DNA from: Pempheris klunzingeri
Taxonomy: Eukaryota; Chordata; Actinopteri; Acropomatiformes; Pempheridae
NCBI RefSeq assembly: GCF_042242105.1
Contig: NC_092024.1
Location: forward strand, 4,431,001 to 4,495,000
Direction of reading: 5' to 3'
DNA: 64,000 nucleotides
Positions within the stretch are counted from its first letter, which is position 1; the number at the start of each line of letters is the position of its first letter. The notes below the pieces were generated by a model. That model was not told the origin of the DNA. It saw only the letters and a program-made list of their open reading frames with translations, and did no database searches. A program made the position numbers and the translations under genes. This document shows, one piece after another, positions 12,124 through 22,706 of this stretch.

Positions 12124-13281
12124 CAGGGGTGTCCAAACTACGGCCTGCCGGCCAACTGCGGCCCGTGGTCCAATTTCTATTGGCCCGCAGGAAATTCTAA
12201 AACTGTATTGGAACACGGCCCACACATGGAACCTGCACTGGACTGTGTTGTACTTCTTAGTCTCACCACTAGGTGGAGTAACTGTCCTGAACGAGGCAGC
12301 TTCTCTATAAAATGAGTAATAGAAGAAGAAATGTGCTACAGGTGACCCAAAATGGCAGAATTAAGGAAACATAAGAGAGAAAGTGAGTGTAGAAAGTTTC
12401 AGACGCGGTGTGCGCTGAGAGCACAGCTAATAACTAATGAAGATCACTTTTACATTACGGAGGAGCTGCTTGATGTTAGCAGTCTAAAGAGCACCACGAC
12501 GGGTGAGGATGTGTTTGAAGCTGTGCCAGGTGCAGTTGGCATGATGGGACTTAGATGGGACGAGCTGTGTGGAGGTATGATGGATGGAGCTCCAGCTGGG
12601 ACAGGGGAGCGCAAAGGAAGGGCCTCTACGGTGTCCGCCGAGGGCCAAGAAAGTGGAGGTAAGGCTGCTCTACCATTCTGCGCTGGCTGAGTCGTGGCTC
12701 TGTGCTGCAGCGGTTTTTATTCCCAGAGATCAGAAATCGACCAGTTTTGAAGAGATAGATAGATAGATAGAAATACTTTATTGATCCCCGGGTTGAATTT
12801 CTGGTGTTACAATAGTAAAGAAGTAAAAGTGACCACCACCATGAATACAAACAAATAAATAAGCAAAATAAAAATGTGCAAAATGTTGCAGGTAAAAAAA
12901 ATAACTCCAGAGTGTGATATACACTATAAACAGTATGTGCAGAGTAAACCAGACAGAGTGCAGAGAAGGATGAGCTCAGTGATCCTCTCTGGTTGGCATG
13001 TTTAGTGGATCTCACTGATCACCTGAACACACTGAACAAGAGCCTACAAGGCAAAGACCAGCTTGGTCCACTACTAATAAATGAAAGCCCACTAATGGAA
13101 AGGCTGTTTTTGTTTTTTACATTTGATTGATTTTGCCCACTTTAATCCACGAGAGGGGAGGCGATATACATCACCTCTAGTGGATTAAAGTTAGCAGCAT
13201 AGCTCACTTCTAGTGAGTGGCCCAGCCCTTTGGATGTTTTTCTGTATGTGGCCCTCAGGGAAAACAGTTTGGACACCCCTG
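12124..13281 (+). mobile_element. Non-autonomous hAT (Charlie/GTF2IRD2-like) element, copy 1
   Basis: The ends are inverted: it starts CAGGGGTGTCCAAACT and ends AGTTTGGACACCCCTG. It is flanked by the 8-base duplication GTATAGAC (12116-12123 and 13282-13289), the target-site size of hAT transposons. A frame at 12352-12690 encodes a piece of a hAT transposase of the type fused into GTF2IRD2: 'MAELRK' start, '[22 protein letters not shown]', then 'GERKG'. A later piece (about 12970-13100) corresponds to '[15 protein letters not shown]'. The transposase centre with the catalytic residues is absent. A second repeat is nested at about 12750-12968. Confidence 0.88.
12750..12968. repeat. Repeat nested inside hAT copy 1, (GATA)n plus TTTATTGATCCC
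   Basis: Comparison with hAT copy 2 shows about 220 extra bases here, starting with a (GATA)n tract and 'ATACTTTATTGATCCCCGGG', a motif common to a dispersed teleost repeat. It splits the transposase remnant between 'GACCAGTT' and 'CTCAGTGATCC'. It must be younger than the hAT insertion. Confidence 0.65.
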
Positions 13282-16200
13282 GTATAGACGATGGAAGGAT
13301 GGATGGAAGTCATACCAGCCCCTTATAAACACACACAAGACTACAATGCAGCTTAGTGTATATTTTATTACATTTTCTATTTATTTGAGATAATATTTAT
13401 TTTGCTTTACTTTAAATAAGTTTCAATAAATCCATGGTTAGGAAGGCATAAGAGAGTAAAATGTCACAGTGTTGTTTTGAGGGCAACAAACAGCATTTAG
13501 GGCTTAGCAGCAAAGACGTAGACAGAAAGCTAGAGGGTTTTGGAGAACCCCCCCCCCCTAATGAATACTGGTAGGGATGTATGTTATTATGGCATCGTCA
13601 GGTTGTTGTTTATGTTTTTGATCCAACATCGACTTCACGTTTTCTTCTATGTTTTAACACTGTGATGTTCACTGTTGGCCTTGAAGATGTTTCTAAGTGG
13701 TCCAAAGCAGAATTTGACCAGTAGTCTCTGAAGCCTCGACATACTCACATACCTACCAGTAGCTGTAACGTGGATTTGGAAGGGTTGTGATAAGACGGTG
13801 CATCACACATTTCATACTTGTCTGTCATGCAGTAATGACCTTTAGCATACTATCATTGGCTTAAAATGATGAGTCCTGAGGTTAAAATGTCTGTTAACTT
13901 TCCAAAACCACATCAGTGTTGTTGTTTTTTTTCCATGTGAGTAGATAAATCTATTTCTGTTGCTGAATCCCACACTAATTTGATGCCACAGCAGCGTGTG
14001 TCACACACTCTGCTCTCTCCAAGTTCCAAACAACAAACACTGATTTTGTACGTCCTCGAGTAATTCACAGTGATCTTCTTCTTATTCACCAGCCTCAGAG
14101 GCGGTCGTCTGGCTGTGACGGCCAAGTACTGCCGTGTGAACACACTTATCCAACAGCGGAATGAAGGGGTGTGTGGAGCGAGATGATATCGCAGAATGCA
14201 TAAAATCATATGTCATCTTTGAGGTCCAATCTGTGTGAGAAACACCATTTCAGTTGATTTACCTTTGCAGTCCAAAGACAGACGGTTCGTGACTTACTCT
14301 GGAAGGGAATCTGATGATTAAGCGTGTGCAAGCTAGATCTGACGGTCGCTCTGTGGTTAACTAATTACTAATCATACGTGTCGAGGAAACGCATATACGT
14401 TTGGTTTGAATCTTTAAATGCCTGATTGAGAGACACAGGACTCATCGAGTGAAACCCGTGTTCCTTAATGGAGATGACACAGGAAGATGAACGGTGTAGT
14501 AGGATACATGTCACCCTGCTTTTGGGATGTATGTAGCCAGTGAATCACATCTGTTGGAGAGCACATACTGGAACAGACCATAAATCAAATACAACGCCAG
14601 AGATGGAAGTTGATTAATAACAACCTGCTGGACAAAATGAAAATGATTTCCCTGGGGGAGGAGAAAAAGGAGAATACTGTACTGCGGTAGAGTTATTTTC
14701 ATAGTGGTTCCATTTTATCACTTGGGAAATAACTGTTTTGGTCATGAAGGATCATGGGTTGATGATATTGATCATGAGGGTGAGCAATAATCATCCCTGA
14801 CGTCAAATGTCTATTAAGGAGGGGGGGGGGGCCCTACGCCTAGGCCTACTCCATATGTTGTAACATGCAGCCATGGAGATACATAAACTATTATAAAGTA
14901 AAACACAGGCATAATGGCACATTTCAAATGCAATACGCTACCTTGAGCTAACACTATTTCCCCCAAAGATCAGAATGAGTGTTGAGCAGTATGTTGAAAT
15001 TTTGACATTTACTTGGATTTCATAAGCACAGCTTATCTATCTGTGTATCTACGCAGGTCAAATGAATGAAGCAATAGGCACAATGTATTCAATGGACACT
15101 AAAATGATTCTGAGGCGAAGAAAAAAATAATTCAGTGTACAGGATGTGACCTACAGCGCGTCAGAGCCTGAGAAGCCATCTGATCAGCAGAACAGCTTCG
15201 CATCCTCAGGTGCAGACTGCAAATTCAGACTGTTTAGCAGTTCAGCACATTTGATGAAGATGATGTACTTGTGTGATTTAACCTTTGGGTTGTTTCCACG
15301 TGGTTGAATGCACTTATTGTTAAGTCGCTTTGGAAGAAATGCGTTTATATGTCTGTGAGATCAGAACGCGTTAAATCGATATTCCACGAGATGATCCTGT
15401 GATGGGCTGAGCATAGCAACCACGGATGGCAGTGGTGGTGATAGTGATGACGAAGGCCTTGGATGTGATGAAGATGATGAAGGTCGGGTGCTGTGACAGA
15501 GTTAGATAAATGTCTGTGGTACCATTTATGTTCCCTGTAGCAGTGACAGGACCCTTATTTGTACCTGATTTACAACTTGCTGCTGTTGCCGTGGTTACCA
15601 CTGCCGGGGGGGGTCACTGATGATGGAGCAGCAATAACATTGTAGTTGCCTTTGGTTACAGGGTCATTTGTTAAATTATTGATCGTGGTGCCTGGGGGAT
15701 TGATTTAGTTAACATTTATCAGTATTCAGTGAAAAGCTGGGAAAGTTTGCTCTGTGCTGCTCTGAAGTTCACCTGAAATACATTTGTCAAATCACCCAAC
15801 CAACACATTTAGCAGTCAAAGAGCCAGATACTTTTCTCAGGGGTTGGTGGAGACCACAACACTGGACAGAAACTTAATGCCAATGCAGCTCTGTGTGCCT
15901 TGAATGTGTAAATAGGAAACTGTTTGCCATCACGTTGGCAGTCGGCAGATTAGAAAAAAGCTGCTGCTCTTGTGAATTTGCACATTTCTGCCGCTCGTGA
16001 AGTTGCAGGTGGTTGAATCTAATTAATTTCCCAGATGCAGCTTGTCACATAACCAAAATAACCACAGGAAGTAACATTTCAGGTATCGGACTGGTTTCAT
16101 TAATTCTACTAATCTTCACTACATCAGCTTAGATTTTCACGTCGGCCGAATAAACAATGTTATTGACGGTTGTTAGTTCATGTATATAATTAATATATTA

Positions 16201-17604
16201 ATCACATCATACTGCTCATTATTTCAACATGAAGACGCTGAGAGAAGTTAGTTTTATTAGAGATCAGAAGAAAAGTCATCCTGATCAACAGTTCAGATGA
16301 TTTTGCGCATTTCCATGAAACACTGAGTCAGACATTGGCTTTGATAAAGCCATCATGAAATGGCATATTGATGTGATAATACGATAGGACTGTTTGTCAT
16401 TTTACCTTTTATATCTGTTTGTGCAAGAATAACCCGATCACTACTGTATATGCAACATGTGCGCGCACACACCCAGGGTTTGACCTCCTCTCAATTATCG
16501 TGTCATCACTCGTGTGATTTAATTACTTTATTAAATCCAGATCTCACAGCTGTACAGTGAGCAGAGTCTCTCTCCCAGCCTGGATAGATGTTGCTGGGGG
16601 ACAGAGCAAAAGGCCATTAACTCTCCCGGCCTCAAGAAGAACGAATTCAGTGGAACAAGCAAGAACAGTAGAAAGGTTTTATTACCGTAGATATCAAGTG
16701 AGCTCCATATCCTCCCTGTAGCGGTGACAGGACATACCATTATACTGATTCCTCCACAGAGCCAAGTATATCAGTTTGTTTTACTTATTCAAAGACGGCA
16801 CACTCAGTGTTTCAGTGAGGGGGCATGAGTCTTCATCCCACGCAGAGAGAAATCGAGACTGAAGCTCGTTTCCACATCTGATATATGGGTCAGTGACTAA
16901 CAAAGCATAAAGTTTGATATCTTCCACATACAAGATATTGTGCCTTACTGCAGACTTATAGTCATGCATATGAGGTAAACTTCCTAAAGGGTAAACCTAA
17001 GAAACTGGTGATGTCTTCGGCCTTGTGCACATGTCTGTAGCACAGCACTGCCAGTGTCACACTCCCTGTCATGTGTTATTATCCTTGTTTATCCTGTATA
17101 AGATAAGATATGCCTTTATTAGTCCCACGACGGGGAGAATTTACAGTATGCACTTCTTGACATTATGCTTTCCAGAATAAACACATCCTCTGTATAACCC
17201 AGACGCCTCAGTGACAACAGTTTTCATCTGAACTACTTTCTGCCATCCAACTTGGCACTTCAGGATTTCAATGAGCCTGAAAACCAAACAAACACGGATG
17301 CCTCATGTCGGTCAAAGTTCCTTGTTCAGGGATATCAAACCAAAATCTAAAAGATGTAGAACTATAATTTCGGTGCACAGTATTCACATATAACTGGACA
17401 CCATCATGAGTTGTCCGATGATGTGAATTTGTCCGACTGCAGTATTATCCAGAGTAACGGGGACTCTGATTCTGATTCAGGGGAAAAAAAAAAAGTCCTC
17501 CAAATTAAACAACAAAATATGCAGCTCGTCCATGCTGTCATGTACGGAGGTGTTGTCTGATCTGACGCCCCTATCAGCAGGACAGTGATGTGATGATGCT
17601 ATGG

Positions 17605-17745
17605 TTCCGGTTTGGTGAGGTTTAGGCACGAAAACAACTTGGTTAGGTTCAGGGACAGATGCTGCTTGGGTGAAAATAAGTACTTTTGTTAAGGTTAGGG
17701 AAACATTTTGGTTTGACTGCTTCGTTACGGTTAGGGGAGCGTTGC
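17605..17745. repeat. Dispersed TTAGG-rich teleost repeat
   Basis: The pattern 'GGTTTAGGCACGAAAACAACTTGGTTAGGTT...AAAATAAGTAC...GGTTAGGGAAAC' recurs at roughly 40-base spacing. It resembles a common fish interspersed repeat with internally repeated GGTTAGG units. It is not telomeric. Confidence 0.5.
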
Positions 17746-20579
17746 CATCACCCTTACAGCAATAACCAAGTGGTGAAGGTTATGGAGTGATCATGGTCAG
17801 GCATTGTTTCCTGTCAGTAGGAAATGAACAGTTTGTTTAAGGCTGTGAAATATCTGTGGACTTTGTTGCTCTGTAACAACGTTGCTGTTTGCTCCTGTCA
17901 TAATTACTACAGCTGATGGAGGTCCTTGTCACTTTGTACATAAACATAAGACACTTTGGTGCATTTGCTGAAAGAGTCCATGCTGTCATTCCTCTAGGCA
18001 GGATAGTTTTGAACCCTCACAGACAGGGTTAAAACTCTCTGAAGGATTAAAACCACCTCTTTGGTGAACAGACCTCTTTAAACTTGCATTGTTCTTCAGC
18101 AGTAAATTACTTTTTATAATGTGGCCAAATGAATTGAAGTTGAGTTAAGCCAAGTCCAGACCTTTCTGTCATGTGGGTTTAGCTGTCAAGCTGCTCTATC
18201 AATATTTGCTGTTGGTAATTTAGGCTTCAGTGACTTCATGTGCTGGTAAGGACCATTCTGGATTTTTCAATGAGAGAGAAGAATGTTAATGTTATTTTAA
18301 GAATTTTTAACAGTGTATTTTTTGGTGCAAAAAACAACGTATGCAAAGTATTATTCTTAGTAATTACTCTTAGTCATATGTCTTTAAATCTTAAATCTTG
18401 GGAACAGAGCACACTGGAATCAGATTGGTAGTTCACCCTGTGGTTGAGGTATCGGTACTTGGAGAGAAAAAGTTGTATCGATGCATCTCTATCTTTGGAT
18501 GACATGTTGCACAACCTTCTTTGACCTTTATGCACTATGCATCACTAAGACTGCTGCACCTGCTCTGTGTGACTCCACTGGAGACTTATTACCATTTGAC
18601 ACATGAATCTACAGATGTTTACACCGTTTACAGATGTTACACTGGTCACAGATTCTAATTTTGATCATTGAACTCGGTTGCATTCACGTGCATGAAGGGA
18701 ATTCATCTGTGATTTGAAAAGATTGCACAATATTTCAGTCTGGATGGGGGATGCTTGTTATTGCTGGTTATAGGAGATGATTCAGACATACCTGCACATG
18801 TTGCTCACTAGATCTATTTACATCTGTGTCTGCACCCAGCCATCTTGTTAGATTCTTCTAACACTTTACAGTCATATTGTGCAATGATCACACAGGACAT
18901 CACTGCAGGAAGTGGGTCTCTGCCTGCAATACCTCACCCCAGCTTACTTCAAGTTTACTCCTTTGTGGCAGGGTCAACAGCTGAAGGTGTGCAGAGCGGA
19001 TATGTTTTTCTACAACTGAGTCCTTATTTTTCAGATACACATGATATTACAGCATGTGTATAAATTTATTCCAGTCTCCTGGTTGAATAAGGGTTAAAAG
19101 CTTGGGTTAGCTTGACTCTTAAGGAATGCACAGCATATCCAGAGAGAGAGATTCATACAGGAGGACAGACTGAATGAGAGAAAGAGAGATGATGGTTGTG
19201 GTTTAAGTGTGTTGTGTTGAAGTGGCTCTAAATGGTTTTCTAGTGTGTCATTATGGAGCCATTCTAAAGAAGCTGGGATGCCAAAGCAAAGAAATCTAGT
19301 GGAGATTATACTCAGAGAATTCACTGTCCATTGATTCTGTGTCACTTTGGAACAGGAGTGCACAGAAAGGATGCTAAACTGTACTTAGATGCTCTTCATT
19401 TTCACTAGTTTATTCTAACAGTGTCCGTTCAGTAGCTGAACTTGAATTGGGCATCTATAACTGCAATGCTTACTGCCACTTCTTTTCCCTTCTACTTCTA
19501 ATGTCAGATGCAGGAATATAAAGTAAGAAGAACCGAGTGTATTCTATTCACTATGCAAATTATAGTTGTTAGATGTTGGAGAGAGAAAAACACATAAGGG
19601 AGCAGATGACCAGAGACATGTGATAAAAACTGTAAACTCTACTTCAGCTAAACTAGAAGTGTACAGTGAATCGCCTGAGGCTGCACTGGACAATTGTGCT
19701 GGTTTTGATATTTAAAATGACTTAAAATAAATGACACATGCTAGCACACACCAGCATTGGCCGTGTGTGCAGTAGGTGCTGCACATGCACTGCATGGCAT
19801 AGAACGTATTGTGGTTGTAATTTTAACATGCAGGCAGTGGGTTTGAGATTCTTCTGAGGAAGTTGTTTGCACCACAGCTCCTCCCTTAAAGGATAACTCC
19901 GGCATTTTTAATTTTATGATTTTTTGTTTTTAAACTTGGGCCCTATTTTTGGGTTCAAAGTGACCAAAAAGTTCTGGAACTGGTCCAGCGAGTTGCCTCA
20001 GGCTGTGAACACGCTACAGTACTCTGTGACCGTCAAGCTGACGAAGTGTGAAAATGCTCTGTTGGTGCATCCATGTCTAGTGTCAGAGTCATAATATATT
20101 CCTGTTTGTTTGTTTCTCTATGTTCTTTAAGAGCATTATCTCAGTCTGACTCCTCCTGTGGTAACCTGGTCTACTATGCTAATAGACCCTCTTTCCAGTA
20201 GACATTTCGACTTGTCAAAGCAGGAAAAGCACAGGTGTAAATAACGTTAGCGTAGTGTGCCAGTGCGATGTGAGCATGAGTCCTGAAACTGACTCACCTT
20301 AACAAGAACCAGCCATCATTAGCGTGATTCATTCCAACTGTTCCTGTCCTGCTTTGACAAGTCTTAATGTCTACCATGGAAAGGCCGATTGGAGATTAGG
20401 TGGCAGCTTACTGTGAAGCTGCATGGTATAGGTATTAATATTCATGTCAATAAATGCCCACAGACTTGCATTTTCAACACCCCCTTAAAAGTTTTCCAGT
20501 GCCATACAATATCCACTGCCCTTTATACGGGGGGACGGAGTTAAAATGTAGTTTAGGGCCTTTTTTTTTGTATGTTTCC

Positions 20580-20880
20580 ATGTTGGTGGTACCTGTGGCT
20601 GGTGGCATTATGTTTTCACGCTGTCTGTCCATCCATCCATCCATCCATCCGACCCATTCTCGTGATTGGGACGGAGGAAATGTCTTCAAATTTGGCACAA
20701 ACACCCACTTGGATAAACTGATTATATTTTGGTGGTGAAAGGTGAAAGGTGAAAGGTCACTGTGACCTCACCAAACATGTTTTTGGCCATAATGCATCAT
20801 GTGCTAATTATGACAACATTTCACCCACATGTCTAACAGGATGAAGTGATGAAGTAAAGGCGTATCAAACAGAAGGTTAT
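20580..20880. repeat. Dispersed teleost repeat with (CCAT)n and GGTCACTGTGACCTCAC core
   Basis: An internal (CCAT)n tract (20628-20650), a 'TTCAAATTTGGCACAAACA' segment and triplicated 'GGTGAAA' before 'GGTCACTGTGACCTCACC' mark a family seen widely in fish genomes. The GGTCACTGTGACC core is a near-perfect hormone-receptor-type palindrome, but here it belongs to the repeat consensus. Confidence 0.6.
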
Positions 20881-21607
20881 TCACACTGATTAGTGGGTGA
20901 ATTCCAACTCTTGAGTGTAAATGTTACTTATCTTGTATTATCTTAGAAGAGTACAGAAGGAGTGAGTCAGCAGACATCAGTCATAATATGAGCTTCCTCT
21001 TGACCCCCCAGGGTGCAAGAGAATATCCTCACACATGCAAGCATGAGCGCTTGTTCTTACAGTGGCTGCTGCTGGAGTAGTGATGTGGCACAGATGCAGG
21101 GTGGCGGACTGGTAACGGTAAGATAGATGCATCATGGAGAGCTGTTGCTGCCACTGTCGTAATAACGCAGGCTGGCTGGAGGATGCTGTAGCGTCTTTGT
21201 GGCCTCAGAGCAGGCTTTAGCCAGAAGGTTTTTCTCTAATCTCTAATCACAGAGACCATACCTTTTTTATTTTCTCTGTTAGCTTCTGCTGAGCATGTAC
21301 TATACATTACACTACATGTTCTCTCCTGGCCAGTATCCGTTTGTAATAGTAGTTAAGGAGGAGCAGCTGAAGAACACAGTCTGGCAGCCAGCAAAAGTAA
21401 ATGCTGATTTTTGGTTTCCTATTTGTTTCCTCTTTTTGCCGGCACATTGACACGAGCAGTGAGAGGGAAATTCTAACTGTGAGGCCCTTTCAAATCATTT
21501 CTTGACATCTTTTTTTTATAATTTGAGGCTTTTGTGGGACTTCCCTCTGTTCTCAATGAGGGTCCGAGGTTGAAGGGTGCAATTTATAAAATGTATTGTG
21601 ATCTTCC

Positions 21608-21775
21608 ACCCATCCATTGTCTATACCGCTTATCCTTCAGGGGGGCTGGAGCCGATCCCAGCTGACCCCAGCAACTCCATTCAAGCTCACACTATGGGCT
21701 ATTTAGAGTGACCAGTTAACCTAACCTGCATGTCTTTGGACTGTGGGAGGAAGCCGGAGTACCCAGAGAGAACCC
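21608..21775 (+). repeat. Dispersed teleost repeat (TATACCGCTTATCC family)
   Basis: It begins CCCATCCATTGTCTATACCG and ends near 'GTGGGAGGAAGCCGGAGTACC'. It abuts a short run of CCCTAA units and then a Tc1-like element. It is the most complete copy of the family in the window. Confidence 0.7.
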
Positions 21776-21785
21776 TAACCCTAAC

Positions 21786-22222
21786 CCTTGTATCACTGTT
21801 CCAACCTCCTGATGACACTCTGTGACCCTCTAAGCTCAGTGAACACCTCCGTCTGAGGACTTCCTGTTTGAAGCCTCCAGTGTTGAGGTGCTGCTGATCA
21901 ATTGTTAGGTGTCGTCTTGGTCTCATGATGTCAGAATGTGAACAGCAGGATGAGGAGGACTGTTTAAATACCAATTCTAACTGAAGCAGGAAATGTATTG
22001 GTGGATTCATGGATCAAACCTGTTGTGAATGTTGCTGTTAAGCTTCTTGTTAGAGAACAGCAACTTGTGCAGAAAGTACTGAGACACTGAACAGTTGGAC
22101 ATGTGCATTCAAAAGTTTAGAGAAGGTCACATTAAGTTCACCTGGAAAGGTTAGAATGCTTTTTAGGTTCATCCTGAAATTTCACCAGAAAGCCGAATAT
22201 CCCTAACTTTTTGTGAGTAGTG
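21786..22222 (-). mobile_element. Truncated Tc1/mariner-like element
   Basis: The intact end reads CACTACTCACAAAAAGTT on the minus strand (22222 downward) and is followed by TA at 22223-22224, as expected for a TA-targeting transposon. The body matches the element at 58742-59375, including the HTH-like remnant 'MRPRRHLT.DQQHLNTGGF'. The other end is lost at a short CCCTAA run near 21786. No catalytic region remains. Confidence 0.7.

Positions 22223-22310
<88 letters not shown>
22223..22310. repeat. (TG)n(TA)n microsatellite
   Basis: A (TG)n run (22230-22252) grades into about 50 bases of (TA)n, immediately next to the Tc1-like terminus. The microsatellite may have grown from the TA target site. 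Confidence 0.9.
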
Positions 22311-22314
<4 letters not shown>

Positions 22315-22499
22315 AATACGACGGTTGCATGATTTTGTTTTGAATTACGAATCCTAATAATGCTCATAGTTTTCAGTGCAATATCTCCTACCAACTAACT
22401 ACCAACTAACTAAACTAAAACTAACAACCTTGGTGATTCACCTGGTGCTTCATTGGGTCAAAATTCCACTCTTACTTCTCTCTTCCCTGTGTTCCACAG

Positions 22500-22706
22500 T
22501 GGCTGAACTAAACTGGACTACCTGATCAGAGAGGCCCTACGCTCAACCAGACGAGCCAAGTCTAAACCACTGCTGAGTGCTCCCACCAACATGAAGATCT
22601 GTGTGTGTGCATGTGTGTTGTGTCGTCAATATAGTTATGTGCACGTGTGAAAGGTGAGAGAATGTGCATGTGAAAGGTGAAGCGGTGTGAGCGTGAGTAG
22701 GGTGTG
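22500..22706 (+). other. gpr68: gpr68 5' UTR portion of first coding exon
   Basis: A good acceptor (CTCTTCCCTGTGTTCCACAG, ending 22499) precedes this stretch, so the start codon probably lies in a second or later exon. A TAG at 22698-22700, in frame just upstream of the ATG at 22707, limits the protein start. The upstream non-coding exon or exons are not securely located. Confidence 0.5.

Larger units (their letters stand above)
13290..21607. other. Long intergenic stretch between ccdc88c and gpr68
   Basis: No gene is supported. I see mainly dispersed repeats: a short 'GATAAGATATGCCTTTATTAGTCCC' element at 17098-17160; a TTAGG-rich repeat at 17605-17745; a 'AAAGGATAACTCCGGCATTT' repeat at about 19885-20110; and a '(CCAT)n...AAATTTGGCACAAACACC...GGTCACTGTGACCTCACC' repeat at 20580-20860. 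Poly-G or poly-C runs occur at 14820-14830 and 13549-13558. Candidate open frames here (for example 13913-14209, 15371-15601, 20454-20738) show no family signature. Confidence 0.5.

Noticed and set aside
15371..16740. Two minus-strand frames sharing a 'PVTATG' peptide
   Set aside because: The similarity is limited to a short 'CCCTGTAGC.GTGACAGGAC' motif; no repeat boundary or domain could be defined.
20740..20775. Hormone-receptor-like palindrome GGTCACTGTGACC
   Set aside because: It belongs to the consensus of a dispersed repeat and is far from any gene start, so a regulatory role is not supported.
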